NCBI GenBank assembly: GCA_963555705.1
Contig: OY743176.1
Location: 59,780,040 to 59,844,039, forward strand
From: Ligustrum vulgare
Taxonomy: Eukaryota > Streptophyta > Magnoliopsida > Lamiales > Oleaceae
DNA: 64,000 nucleotides
Direction: 5' to 3'
In this document: in pieces, positions 1 to 13,500 of the stretch
How positions within the stretch are numbered: position 1 is the first letter of the stretch
How the letters are laid out: each line of letters starts with the position of its first letter
Notes under the pieces: generated by a model
What the model was told of the DNA's origin: nothing
What the model saw: only the letters and a program-made list of their open reading frames with translations
Databases searched by the model: none
Position numbers and translations under genes: made by a program

Positions 1-60
1 TTAATTATTGCCATTTTAGAATAACTGCAATTTAATTTGTGTTTATTTTTTACATTTCAG

Positions 61-309
61 AAAATATCTCAAAAGATGAAGAATGAGGCAATTGATAGGA
101 AAAATGCACAATTGGATGCTAATTGAAAAGGGTGTGATCATCACGCAAAAGTGGAAAGGGCGTCACGACAAATGGTTAGAAGGTCAATTTCTATGGATTT
201 TTCATCTACTTCAATGATCTATAATGCTGCTAACATTGGTGTGAAGAAAGAAGAACAAAATCCTTATGCAGCTTCGAGTATATATAGGTTGATAAAGAGT
301 TGTTCATAT
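61..309 (+). pseudogene. exon-like fragment interrupted by the CACTA insertion
   Basis: A pyrimidine-rich stretch ending in CAG at about 58-60 looks like a 3' splice site. The reading frame after it starts KISQKMKNEAIDRK, meets a TGA at 124-126, then stays open to the CACTA insertion point at 309. If the transposon and one TAT duplicate are removed, the same frame continues at 20219 for 21 codons to a TAG at 20282-20284. I do not recognise the protein. The frame crossing the insertion site suggests a coding exon was hit, but the internal stop means it may already have been a pseudogene, or the frame may be chance. Confidence 0.3.
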
Positions 310-1167
310 CACTACAAGAAATTTACTTTCCGCATACAAAATAAATTTGTAGGGAAATGTTCTTATTCGTGGGTAAAAGTCTTCTCGGACAAAAATAATT
401 TGTAGGGAGGTTTGTGTGGCAAACATCGAGGGGATAGACATAAGCCGACAAATTTGGTACCTTTGTCTGTAGAGGTATGTGCCTACGAACCCTTTCGCTA
501 CAAAAATCATTTGTCGTCTAAGATCTTTCCCAACGAAATGATTTGTATGCTAATGTTTATTTTACCTACGAAATATGTTTCGTTGACTGAAGTTCGAGCC
601 TACAAATCTTTTAGAGACAAATATTATTTGTCGTCTAATTTCTATCCCTACACAATTTTTTGTATTCTAATGTTAGATTGGACTACGAAATATGTTTGTA
701 GATATAGAGTAAAATGATGTTGTAGGCTAAATCATACTTTTCCCCACAAATAATTGTTTGTATGGAAAGCATTTTGTAAGTTAATTTCTTGTCTACACAC
801 TTCTGTTTGCGGGGAAAGCTTATTTATAGGATAAATTTTTTATATGTTTCAACAATTATAGTATTTGTAGGGAAACTTGAATCAATTTTTTATTTTTTTT
901 TAATTTAAATGTAGTATTAAATATTGTTTGTTTATGCAAAATTATAACAATATGCAAAAATTAAATTAAATTAAAATTTCTAAAATAAACCAATATAGTA
1001 CTAACTGCAAATATTGTATCAAACTCCAAATAAAAACTCATTGTCACTGAATGTGATTGTAATAAACTTAAAAAGAGTTTAGCAAACATACTCTTTCGAC
1101 ATCTACACAATAAAAATAACATAAATATCTATCCTCATAACTTAATTAAATATGCTACTCATCCTCA

Positions 1168-1284
1168 TCAAAGTTCAGCATCGGGATTGTCAACGGATAT
1201 CTCCTCCAAATGAGTGTCTTTCGAAAGCTGTTGTTCCTCATCCTTTTGCAAGAGATATTCATCAACTTTGACAAGTATCTCATC
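1168..1284 (-). other. exon-like open segment inside the CACTA element
   Basis: On the minus strand a pyrimidine-rich stretch ending TTGCAG is followed by an open frame that begins DEILVKVDEYLLQKDEEQQ and ends with TGA at 1170-1168. It is acidic and hydrophilic, like the last exon of a transposase-associated or captured gene. I cannot assign a family and it may be coincidental. Confidence 0.25.
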
Positions 1285-1287
1285 CTG

Positions 1288-2583
1288 CAAGATATGATAG
1301 ATAAAAAAAATAGATATATATAAATAGACATCCAGAAGATATATAACACTAATCAAGAAAAAAATCAAAGCACAAACGCAAAACTGAATATTTCTTACAT
1401 ATTGAGTCTTAGCTATATTATACGTCCAAAACTCATTCTTCCCTACAAATCATTATATACTCTAAAAACACTGGGCTCAATTTCCTAATTCTAAAATTTG
1501 TTATCTAAAAATAAAATTCCTAAACTCAAATTGTGTACCAACCAGATTTTCAAGTATTTCAAGACTAATCACTTTGATCAGCATCAAGCATTAAAAGTAA
1601 TACTAATGGTCATGGTAAGCAAAATCAATTTTTGACAAACATAATACATCATACATAGCTACATCTATATCTGAACATTTCTAAATGCAGTTTACATAAA
1701 TTAGACTTTAGTGCTCTGTATCTGTGCAAAGAGCAATTTTTAAGATGTGCAGGAGTACTTTCTCCCAATTGCTCAAACATAAATATTACATAAGTTTCTA
1801 GTCAATTGTGGAGAACCAAACCAAACACTCTCCTAAAAGGGGCATACGGCAAACTCAGGGAAGATTTAAATTTTAGATTATGTACAAGAAGATCCATGTG
1901 TTCTATAAAACTTTGGAAAATAAAAGAGAGAAGGGCATGGCATCACCCAACACATCTAAATTGAAAAATAAAAGAAGTGCTAGTAGGCTCAAGAAATCTA
2001 AGGAAAGAGAGAAGGGCATGGCATTACCCACCAGACTGAAGCGAGCATTCTCAAAATTTGACCGAGCATGATGAATCTCCTGAGGAAATTCTAGAAAATA
2101 TCAAAATATGTATCATTGGGTACTACTTCACATACACAAAATGTGCTTTACATAATTATGTTACCTTAAGGATGTGCTGGGATAATTAACTTATCAACCA
2201 TAACTATCTTACTAACTTTTGGCTTACACACTCATCAAGTCACTTGGACAAAATTTCATAATTATCAAACTTGATCAAAGGATAAACCTGTCGAATAGTA
2301 GGGCAAGCATGAGGAGATAACAAAACCACCACAAGACTACCACAAGACTTTACAGAGAACATCAAAAGTAATATGAAGGTAAAGATTTTAACTTTTGTGC
2401 AGATCGAGAGAAGTATACTCACAGAGCAATATTGAAGAATATACGAAGCTCGTGTTTTGGAATAAAGTAGCCAGGGGAATTTTCTTTCCTTTGTAGTCGT
2501 AAAATAAAGAAAAATAATCAGCTGTAGTAGAGGCAGCAAGTAATACAATTGATAAAAACCCAACAATGGGATCATATTGACAT
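1288..2583. other. CACTA interior without recognisable gene
   Basis: AT-rich sequence inside the CACTA element. A near-duplicated phrase, GAGAAGGGCATGGCAT, occurs at about 1928 and 2010. No convincing coding frame, RNA gene or further element end was seen. Confidence 0.4.
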
Positions 2584-3600
2584 TTGCAAATGACAATGCC
2601 CTTCCCATTTAATGTAGTTCAAGATTTAGGCTGCAAAATTGAAGTGAGGATTGAACACAAATCAATTTACAAAGAAGAAGCTAATTATTCAAATGTAACC
2701 TATGTATCAAAAACAAACAGAGGCAATAATCAAGACCAATTTCTGCTTTCAAATTACCATGTCCAAACCATCAGCCACAATTCACCAAAATCATAGTCGA
2801 AGCCACAGCCACAATCAACACTATTGACCAAACCGCCAAATTTCACAACCACAAGAAGTATTCACTGCCTTCTTCACCAGAAAACTCTCTCACAGCAACT
2901 CCAACACCACAGCCGAACCATGAACCAGTACAACATCAAAACTCCATAGCTGAAACCGACCACCAACGCCAGTACTGTTCGAACCTCAATCTCAGCCATT
3001 GTCTTGACCAACACAGTCGCCACTACCAAAAGCACACGCACCACCACCAAAACTGCCCAACTTGAAAGTCACCTCCCATCGTCGACCAAAACTGCACCAC
3101 AGCTCTACCGTCATCACCAAACGGACATCACCACTGCCACAGCCACTGTCGACCGCACAACCCGTCATAACCACTGCCCAACCCAAATCAACATTCCAAA
3201 TCGAAAACCAAAAAAAAAAAAAAAATAACCAAGAAATAAATTAATCCCAATACCTAACCTCGATCTTCGACCACTTCGACCGGATTAATCACCGGAAAAC
3301 TTCCAAACCCAAACCTCTCAGTTTCGGTTTTGACACCCAAGAGCAAGCCCACTTCATATCTTTCCATACCCACACCACTTCGACCTCCACCTCGCGAAGG
3401 TGGCACCGCCGCCGACCAGCGACTTGAAACTGGAGAAGGCGCCGTCCATCGCCCGACCTCCGCCTCTCTCTCTCCTTCCTCCTCTGTTTCGGGCCGAGTG
3501 AGAGAGAGAGAGAATTGTATTGTTTTAAAAATGAATTTTTTACAAAAATTGCCCTTTTTAAAAATCGACACATAAAATTCAAAAAAATTCACAAAATTAC
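2584..3600. other. C/A-rich, then CT-rich non-coding segment of the CACTA element
   Basis: The plus strand is rich in CCACCA/CATCACC words, then in a GA/CT microsatellite (about 3470-3515). It gives low-complexity Thr/Pro/His frames on one strand and Arg/Glu-rich frames on the other. The layout (C-rich stretch, TCGACC...CCGG motif, then GAGAGAGA) resembles the middle of the LTRs at 4521, 10514 and 16505, so it may be a diverged relative of that LTR. No real gene is supported. Confidence 0.35.
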
Positions 3601-4520
3601 TACCGCGTTTTTATATGCGTCGATTTTCTTGAAAAGAGATTTACATTTGTTATTTTTTTGGGTAAATTTGTACTAGTGTTCCTCTTCGATAGTAAGAAAT
3701 ATTCTAGGGCAAAGTCGAGTGGAGGGATGGAAACGTGATAAGTTTTTACTTTTAGAAGGAAACTTTTAATTTATTTTTTTCCTAAAATTTAGATTAAATT
3801 TTTATTCTTTTTTTAATTATTTTTTCCTATTAAAATAAATTTTGTAGGGAAATTAAAAAAAAAACGCGGATTTTTCTTTAATTATTAGCCTAAAATAAGT
3901 CATTTTTTGTCGGCAAAAAATATATCTTATGCCACGATTTTTTCGCATGAAAAATATACATGTTTGTAGTCACAAAGTCCTCTAATCTTGAAAATTTTGG
4001 AGTTAAATGTTAGCCCTACGAATCCTTGTTTTGCGGGAAAAAGTGATTCCCCAACGAAAACCTCTATGACCTGATAGGAAAGGTCAATCCCTACTTCGAA
4101 GCGACAATCTTATTAGTATAAATAGCAATAAATCAATGAATAAATTTTAAAAATATTTAAGTAAAATAATTCTTCAAAATATCAAATTTGTAGGGTAAAA
4201 TAAACTCACGTTACGAATTAAAAATTGTATTCTAAAATTTTGGAGGCAAAATTATATTCCAACGAAAATTATTTTTGTGAAAAAAAATTAACTCCGCCTA
4301 CAAATCTCATTTTATAGGCAGAATTTCGTAGGCTAAAGTATGCATATTTTTGGAGCCAATGTTTTACACATACAAAATCTTATTTTGTGGGAAAAAATAA
4401 TCTTTACCTACAAATCTCATTTTTTAGGCGGAATTTCGTAGGCTAAGTTACATATTTTTGGAGCCAATTTTTTCCACATACAAAATCTTATTTTGCGGGG
4501 AAAAACAATCTTTACCTACA
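3601..4520. repeat. CACTA subterminal repeat region (left side)
   Basis: AT-rich DNA with several copies, in both orientations, of a short block whose core is CCTACAAATCTCATTTT...AGGC (about 4295, 4400 and 4510) and of TTTTTGGAGCCAAT. The last copy is cut at 4520 by the nested retrotransposon and resumes at 20162, which shows the retrotransposon entered an existing subterminal repeat. Confidence 0.7.
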
Positions 4521-7500
4521 TATAGCGACCCAGAATTTTTACGCAATTTTATAATTATTTTAATATTTAGAAAATTGTGTCGCTACTATTTCACTCATTG
4601 TTTTGAAATTAACGCCGCGACGGATTCGTCTAGCCAAGTCAAGAAATATCGAATTTGTTCGATTTTAAATTAAAATTCGAATTTCTAAAATTTTGTTATT
4701 TTAATTATTTATTCAAAGTATTATTTTCAAAATCATTTTGAATTCCAAATTTATTAAAATATCTCAATTTTCCTTATTAAAATTATTTCAAGTCCAAATA
4801 CGTAATTCAATTTTTATCTCAATTTTCAAATTTATTTTCAGTCCAAAATATATCAGTTTTAAATACAATTTCAAATCAAAGTTAGTCAAATTTTTAGTTA
4901 AATTAATTCTATTTAACTAAACCAAATTTTCCCCACATGTTTTCTTCTTTACACCAAAACATCATCATTTTATAAAGAATCTTACACAATTGTCCATTTC
5001 ATATTCCACCTAATTCTACACTATCCTATTCTATAATACCTAATCAATACATATATTTCTCTTATCCCCCATCACAACTCACGTTGCCCACATTTTGTTT
5101 CCTTCTTAATTATTCTTTCTATCTCATTGTGTACAATCAACAAGCATCTCCACACATGGACAATTGGAACACCTCAAAGCATCATCATTATCATCACCAA
5201 TTCCACTCAACGATTCCCTCCACTTTCCACCCCATCTCATACCTAACTCTCCACTATACTTTCTTCAATTTAAGTCACTTTCTCCAGCTTTCCTCCATCA
5301 ACATCATCACACACACGTATTATTTTCAATACCATCACTGCCATTGTTCCATTTTCACAATTCAGCCACCACTAGAATTCACATCTCGATCCATTTCAGC
5401 CTCCTCCCTACACCACTGCAGTATACCTCCGCCCCAAAGCAGCCACTGATCAACCATAGCCCAATTATCCACAACCAAGAACCACCCCCCAACCAGCCTG
5501 ATCAAGAACAGCCCTCACCATCACTCTGTTAAACACTCAATTCACCAAAGCTGTCGATCCACCATCATCGTATTGGCATCAACCTGCAGCTCCATCACCC
5601 AAGAAATCTGTATCATCACCTTCACTGCCATTCTTGCTCACTGCACAAAACCAAGAACCTCATGAATGCCAAATTTAATACCCAAATCACCACCACCCCG
5701 GCCAAGATCAAACACCCTGCATCATCTTCATCAATCAACCACAATGCCATTTCTTTCAACATCCACCACTGCCTCATTCAAATTTAATTCACCACCTCCT
5801 CAATCCAGCCACCACCGTACCTAGCTACAATCATCAGACGACATCACCACCTCCGACCACCACTACTCAACTCTAAATCACCAAATGAACACCAACCTTC
5901 AAGATCAAACATCCGTTCATCATCATCATCGCCAACAACCCAATCATCGCAACCAATACATCAAAACCACCCTGCAACCAGTTTTCGTTGCAGCTCCAAA
6001 CCGCCACGCAACCAACTCAGCCCATCCAACTCACCATCTTCATCACCAACGTAATCACTGTAAAACCACCAAGTCATCATCACCCAACCACCGAATCATC
6101 ACCACCCAAAACCATCATCCTCAGTCACAAATCAAACCCAAAATCAAAACTGAAAACCCAGAATAAGTTATCCCAAATACTTACCTACCTCGACCGCCGG
6201 TAAACTCGCCGGAAAATCGTGAAATCAAGCCACGGTCGCACACGGTTTCGCACTCAAAACTCGCACCCAATCCCTCAAATTTGAAACACTCCTTGGCCGC
6301 CTCTTGCCGCCACCATGCGGCAACGTTCCGCCGGCCAATCGCCGGTTGTAGCGCCGGAAATGGGTGAGAGGCCTCGCGTGCTCTCATCGCCTCTGAACCT
6401 TCCAATTTTGAGAGAGTTTTGTTGTGAGAGAGAGTAATAAAATCGTTTTTAATAATTGTTTTGATTTTCAGATTTTGCAAACCAGTCCCCAGCCTTCTAA
6501 TATGATTTTATTCCAGTACCAAGTTTTGCTGATTATTTATTTCAGTCCTTCAGCTTCTAAAACTGTTTATTTCAGTCCTTACTGATTTAAATCATTTGAT
6601 TATAAATCCCAAGTTTCAAAAGTACTCATTTTAATCCCTCAACTTTCAAAGTATCCATTTGAGTCTTTCAACTATCAAAAGTATCCATTTAAGTCCCTCA
6701 ACTTTCAAAAGTATTCAATTTAGTCCCTCAACTTTCAAAACATCAATTTTAGTCCTCAAATTATAATTTATCATTTTGAACTATATATTCGATAGACTAA
6801 AGTGACTTATTGGCTAAGACGAAGCGTACGGAGAATTTAAAGAAATTGAAGTCATTCCCGCTCAACTTTGCACTCGTCGAATTTGAGGTAGACTCGCACT
6901 TATTAATTGATTTAAATTATGATTTCATATAAATGTCATGTGACTTGTGAAAGTCAATTTTCAAGAAAATTAAGTATGTTTTATGAAAGGTAAATATACC
7001 TTATGTTTTTATGAAAAGTAAGTATACCCTATGTTTTTACGATAATGTTTTATATGTTTTGGATCATTGCTATGCACATAAGAATTCTTACCACCTAAGT
7101 TCGGTAAAATTCTTGTGTCTCCATAAGTTTATGAGGATTTACCACCTAAGTTCGGTAAAATTCCTGTCTTTCCATATGTTTATGAGGATTTACCACCTAA
7201 GTTCGGTAAAATTCCTGTCGCATATGTTTATGAGGATTTCGATCCTATCTTATGTTATAATGGAAATGATCCCTATGAATTTCATGAATTATGTTTTGGT
7301 ATACTTACTGTTATTATGATCTTACTGTTATTATGATTTTACTACATAAGAATTCTTGCCACCTAAGTTCGGTAAAATTCTTATATTTATGAGGATTTCG
7401 ATCTTATCCTATGTTATTATGATCTTACTGTTATTATGGTTTTACTGCATAAGAATTCTTGCCACCTAAGTTCGGTAAAGTTCTTGTGTCTATTTATGTT

Positions 7501-8172
7501 TATGAGGATTTCAATCCTATCTTATGTTATGCTTTCAAAAGAAATTATGCTTGGCATAATTAAAATGTTTTTTTATAAGTATATGGTTTTCAAAGAGCTG
7601 TTTTCAAAGAGCTATTTTCAAAGAGCCTATGATTTATAAAATATGTCCCGTGCTGTAATGCACAATATGAGTTTTATCAAGAGCAGTTTTATAAAGAAGC
7701 TCTATCAATGCCGTTTTATAAAGAGCCGGGATTTATGTGTTTAATCATCTTATAAATTAAATTAATTTGCGATGAGTCTACTGAGTATTTCCCCCATGAA
7801 ATACTCACCCTACTTTTTAACAGTTTTGCAGATTTCGGAGACGGTGGCGAGCGATGAATGATGGTGGCAATAATCGTTAAACGGTTGAAAGTTTGACGTT
7901 AATGATTTCCGTATTTTTTTCCAAACAATCGAATAATTTAGAGAAGTTCATTTATTTGAGAAATTATGACATTGTCAATTTCTTTACAAAATTAATGGTT
8001 CGATTTACTATTTCAAATGGTTTCATAAATGTTTTCAATTTTATCGGCCATTACAGTTTATTTAATGTTGCCAAAAATGAATTTCAACTATTTCTTCCGC
8101 AAAAATATTATTCGAAAAATTTAGACAGAAAATGACGTAGTGAATCGGGTATACGGAACTCGGGGCGCTACA
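4521..8172 (+). repeat. LTR 1 of the LARD-like element
   Basis: It starts TATAGCGACCC and ends GGGGCGCTACA; the ends are inverted repeats apart from the second base (TA instead of the usual TG). It contains an AT-rich part, a C-rich part (about 5050-6170), a set of TCCCTCAACTTTCAAAAGTA-type repeats (about 6600-6760) and five GTTCGGTAAA repeats. The one difference noticed from LTR 2 is A instead of G at 7259. His/Pro-rich open frames here are low complexity and not credible genes. Confidence 0.92.
7091..7480 (+). repeat. five short direct repeats inside LTR 1
   Basis: The core CCACCTAAGTTCGGTAAA starts at 7091, 7142, 7193, 7359 and 7462, each followed by a TTTATGAGGATTT block. The first three are spaced exactly 51 bp apart. 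The same set recurs in LTR 2 (+5993) and LTR 3 (+11984). The spacing suggests slippage duplication; a role as enhancer repeats is possible but not shown. Confidence 0.85.
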
Positions 8173-8175
8173 AGT

Positions 8176-8187
8176 TGGTATCAGAGC
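8176..8187 (+). promoter_or_regulatory. primer-binding site, initiator-Met tRNA (copy 1)
   Basis: TGGTATCAGAGC lies three bases after LTR 1. It is the standard plant site complementary to the 3' end of initiator tRNA-Met, used to start minus-strand DNA synthesis. Confidence 0.93.
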
Positions 8188-10496
8188 TAGTCTGCGTTTC
8201 TGTAGACTGGTAAAATTTTCAAAAAGAATTTTCAAGAAATATTTTCATTATAAGATTTTTATTGATGAAGATTGCCACTGCCATCATTCGTTCCACCAAC
8301 TCCGAGGTAAAGAAGTTTATGATGTTTAAAGTTATTTCAGTATTTCGAATACTCATTTTACTGATTTATGAGAAAGAATGAAGAGTATTTCGTATACTTA
8401 TGATTTATGAGAAATAAGAATGTATTTCTTCGAAAATAATGATGTTGTTATGCTTTGTCATAACTTATATGCTTTAATGTATGATTATAAAAAAAAAAAA
8501 ATTTAGAAAGAAAACGAGTGTTGAGCATAATGGGAATAATATGATTTTATTGAGAATTAAGTAATGGATATTATGTTGAGTAAGTGAATTATTTCCTCTA
8601 TTTTGAAGAGAAATTTATTATGAAGTTTGGCCTTGTGAATAAATTTTGGGAACATGATTTATGGTATATATTTATAAGTATGAGTTATCTTTTGAGCCAT
8701 TAAGGTATCGAAGGAAGTGATATTGTGATATTGAAAAATATAATTTGAAATTGTTATGTTAAGGAATTATGAATTGAATTATGGGATATTTTTGATGATA
8801 TTGAAGTGTTGGAATCATTTTCAATATTTTTAGATCGTTGTGATTAAATGTGGAGTTATATGTTATTGTTAGTTATGAAGTATACTTATGGTTTGGGATA
8901 AGTTCAAATTACAAGGGAGACTCTGTCCAGAATTTTATCATTTGGAATTAAGAGCATAGTATGGTATGCAATCACTAAGAGAATTGAGTTTAGAATTGCA
9001 AGTTCATAAGCAAGATTGAGTAAATGATAAGTTATATTTTGAAAGACGAGTGAAGACAAGTATAAGGGCATTATTGGGAAGAATCTTAATTTTTCTTGGG
9101 AATGGATTTATCACTTGAAAGGAATGATCACTTGTATTGGAGAGTATTATAAGGATATGAATTTTGAGGAAAATAGGAATAAGATTTTACAGTGATGATC
9201 TTATTTTGATGGTTTATTGCATTATGGTAAAATATTATCTACGATTGAGAATTTTCATTTTTAGTCATAATATATGGGTTTATTTAAAGATTTAGTGATA
9301 CAGTTTCGATTAATTATTATTGGTTGTACTTTTGAAGTGAGTAAATATTTTGGCTACAATAATGGAAAATCTGAGATGATCAGTTGTGTGATTTTTAATT
9401 ATGGGATTGTATCTTTGGGTTAAGCAAATTTGATGAGGAATCCTATATGATGTACAGAAGTCTTATTTAATGGTGATAAGATTAATCAGAGTATTGTTCA
9501 TAAAGTGTGATATGAATTGAAGTTTGGGAGAATAGAAAATTTTAATTTTAAATTTCAGATTTGGGAAATTAGTGAAGTTTCTTAAGTTTGAGAATAACAT
9601 ATTTGATCCTTGTGATGCTGTTTTAAGTTAGTATCTTAGCTCTCAGCTAGAATGAGTATTTGATACCGAGTACTTGATGTATGATTTAAAGTATGGAATA
9701 GAAAAAAAATGAAAAGTGGGAACAAGAGTTAATGCGCTGTTATTTTTCTCGACAAAAGAAAATTTGATGATAAGATTGGAGATATGGAATATTTTATTGG
9801 ATTTTGGTACTGATATTTTTGGTATAATAATCAAGGTATAGTGAGATGATACGGGAATACGTGAAAGAGAAATAAGGACCGTATTGAATCAGAATTTATA
9901 AGTATGTATAAGTGAAAGAAATACTTTGCATGAAATGTGGTGACATTTAAGTAAAGAATCTTAGTTATTTGGAAGATATTTGTTTACTGAATTTTGGGTT
10001 ACAAATATTGGAAAGATAAGTTGATGATATTATGTTGATATGTTTGGGTATATTACGTAGAGAGAATATTCAGGTAATTCTTTGATTATTATTTTGGGAA
10101 TATTCGATGATAAGAAGAAAGGAAATTTTTTTATGATATGATATATCAGTAAAGATTTGTTGAAATTTTAGAGATATATACGAATATTTGAGGTCACATG
10201 ATACGATGATAAGTGACAAGTTACATGAATACTACAAGATATGATGAAATATCACATACGATTGGGAAAATTTCATTTTGATTCAGAAGAATTTTTGAGT
10301 AGACACATATGTCTATAGAAAAAGTCCATGTTCTTGAGAAAACAAAGTGATGCATTTAGTCAGAGTCCAGTTGGTTAAATATGGTTGGGTTAAATATGGT
10401 AGCAATGATGCTACATAAGAGAAGAAGAAGAAGAGATTCTGATTAAGTATTCAGAAATCATAAGATCAAGTAAGTTTAATTTCGAGGACGAAATTA

Positions 10497-10513
10497 TTTT
10501 AAGGGGGTAAGAT
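10497..10513 (+). promoter_or_regulatory. polypurine tract (copy 1)
   Basis: TTTTAAGGGGGTAAGAT directly before LTR 2, preceded by the Ty3/gypsy-like word TTCGAGGACGAAATT (10481-10495). It would prime plus-strand synthesis. Confidence 0.85.
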
Positions 10514-13500
10514 TATAGCGACCCAGAATTTTTACGCAATTTTATAATTATTTTAATATTTAGAAAATTGTGTCGCTACTATTTCACTCATTGTTTTGAA
10601 ATTAACGCCGCGACGGATTCGTCTAGCCAAGTCAAGAAATATCGAATTTGTTCGATTTTAAATTAAAATTCGAATTTCTAAAATTTTGTTATTTTAATTA
10701 TTTATTCAAAGTATTATTTTCAAAATCATTTTGAATTCCAAATTTATTAAAATATCTCAATTTTCCTTATTAAAATTATTTCAAGTCCAAATACGTAATT
10801 CAATTTTTATCTCAATTTTCAAATTTATTTTCAGTCCAAAATATATCAGTTTTAAATACAATTTCAAATCAAAGTTAGTCAAATTTTTAGTTAAATTAAT
10901 TCTATTTAACTAAACCAAATTTTCCCCACATGTTTTCTTCTTTACACCAAAACATCATCATTTTATAAAGAATCTTACACAATTGTCCATTTCATATTCC
11001 ACCTAATTCTACACTATCCTATTCTATAATACCTAATCAATACATATATTTCTCTTATCCCCCATCACAACTCACGTTGCCCACATTTTGTTTCCTTCTT
11101 AATTATTCTTTCTATCTCATTGTGTACAATCAACAAGCATCTCCACACATGGACAATTGGAACACCTCAAAGCATCATCATTATCATCACCAATTCCACT
11201 CAACGATTCCCTCCACTTTCCACCCCATCTCATACCTAACTCTCCACTATACTTTCTTCAATTTAAGTCACTTTCTCCAGCTTTCCTCCATCAACATCAT
11301 CACACACACGTATTATTTTCAATACCATCACTGCCATTGTTCCATTTTCACAATTCAGCCACCACTAGAATTCACATCTCGATCCATTTCAGCCTCCTCC
11401 CTACACCACTGCAGTATACCTCCGCCCCAAAGCAGCCACTGATCAACCATAGCCCAATTATCCACAACCAAGAACCACCCCCCAACCAGCCTGATCAAGA
11501 ACAGCCCTCACCATCACTCTGTTAAACACTCAATTCACCAAAGCTGTCGATCCACCATCATCGTATTGGCATCAACCTGCAGCTCCATCACCCAAGAAAT
11601 CTGTATCATCACCTTCACTGCCATTCTTGCTCACTGCACAAAACCAAGAACCTCATGAATGCCAAATTTAATACCCAAATCACCACCACCCCGGCCAAGA
11701 TCAAACACCCTGCATCATCTTCATCAATCAACCACAATGCCATTTCTTTCAACATCCACCACTGCCTCATTCAAATTTAATTCACCACCTCCTCAATCCA
11801 GCCACCACCGTACCTAGCTACAATCATCAGACGACATCACCACCTCCGACCACCACTACTCAACTCTAAATCACCAAATGAACACCAACCTTCAAGATCA
11901 AACATCCGTTCATCATCATCATCGCCAACAACCCAATCATCGCAACCAATACATCAAAACCACCCTGCAACCAGTTTTCGTTGCAGCTCCAAACCGCCAC
12001 GCAACCAACTCAGCCCATCCAACTCACCATCTTCATCACCAACGTAATCACTGTAAAACCACCAAGTCATCATCACCCAACCACCGAATCATCACCACCC
12101 AAAACCATCATCCTCAGTCACAAATCAAACCCAAAATCAAAACTGAAAACCCAGAATAAGTTATCCCAAATACTTACCTACCTCGACCGCCGGTAAACTC
12201 GCCGGAAAATCGTGAAATCAAGCCACGGTCGCACACGGTTTCGCACTCAAAACTCGCACCCAATCCCTCAAATTTGAAACACTCCTTGGCCGCCTCTTGC
12301 CGCCACCATGCGGCAACGTTCCGCCGGCCAATCGCCGGTTGTAGCGCCGGAAATGGGTGAGAGGCCTCGCGTGCTCTCATCGCCTCTGAACCTTCCAATT
12401 TTGAGAGAGTTTTGTTGTGAGAGAGAGTAATAAAATCGTTTTTAATAATTGTTTTGATTTTCAGATTTTGCAAACCAGTCCCCAGCCTTCTAATATGATT
12501 TTATTCCAGTACCAAGTTTTGCTGATTATTTATTTCAGTCCTTCAGCTTCTAAAACTGTTTATTTCAGTCCTTACTGATTTAAATCATTTGATTATAAAT
12601 CCCAAGTTTCAAAAGTACTCATTTTAATCCCTCAACTTTCAAAGTATCCATTTGAGTCTTTCAACTATCAAAAGTATCCATTTAAGTCCCTCAACTTTCA
12701 AAAGTATTCAATTTAGTCCCTCAACTTTCAAAACATCAATTTTAGTCCTCAAATTATAATTTATCATTTTGAACTATATATTCGATAGACTAAAGTGACT
12801 TATTGGCTAAGACGAAGCGTACGGAGAATTTAAAGAAATTGAAGTCATTCCCGCTCAACTTTGCACTCGTCGAATTTGAGGTAGACTCGCACTTATTAAT
12901 TGATTTAAATTATGATTTCATATAAATGTCATGTGACTTGTGAAAGTCAATTTTCAAGAAAATTAAGTATGTTTTATGAAAGGTAAATATACCTTATGTT
13001 TTTATGAAAAGTAAGTATACCCTATGTTTTTACGATAATGTTTTATATGTTTTGGATCATTGCTATGCACATAAGAATTCTTACCACCTAAGTTCGGTAA
13101 AATTCTTGTGTCTCCATAAGTTTATGAGGATTTACCACCTAAGTTCGGTAAAATTCCTGTCTTTCCATATGTTTATGAGGATTTACCACCTAAGTTCGGT
13201 AAAATTCCTGTCGCATATGTTTATGAGGATTTCGATCCTATCTTATGTTATGATGGAAATGATCCCTATGAATTTCATGAATTATGTTTTGGTATACTTA
13301 CTGTTATTATGATCTTACTGTTATTATGATTTTACTACATAAGAATTCTTGCCACCTAAGTTCGGTAAAATTCTTATATTTATGAGGATTTCGATCTTAT
13401 CCTATGTTATTATGATCTTACTGTTATTATGGTTTTACTGCATAAGAATTCTTGCCACCTAAGTTCGGTAAAGTTCTTGTGTCTATTTATGTTTATGAGG

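Larger units (their letters stand above)
8173..10513 (+). mobile_element. internal domain 1 of the LARD-like element (non-coding)
   Basis: 2341 bp of AT-rich sequence between LTRs 1 and 2, with stops in all frames and no recognisable gag, protease, reverse transcriptase or integrase. It matches internal domain 2 apart from a poly-A run (13 A near 8489 against 11 A). Confidence 0.88.

Noticed and set aside
3004..3592. Thr/Pro-rich plus-strand and Arg/Glu-rich minus-strand frames
   Set aside because: Products of skewed base composition and a GA/CT microsatellite in the CACTA interior.
5084..6203. Several overlapping open frames rich in His, Pro and Ser, repeated at +5993 and +11984
   Set aside because: Low-complexity CATCACC/CCACCA sequence inside an LTR; no domain, overlapping frames equally open, and copies follow from LTR duplication.
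6181..6480. Minus-strand 99-residue frame in each LARD LTR
   Set aside because: No recognisable domain; lies wholly in LTR sequence and its conservation is explained by LTR identity.
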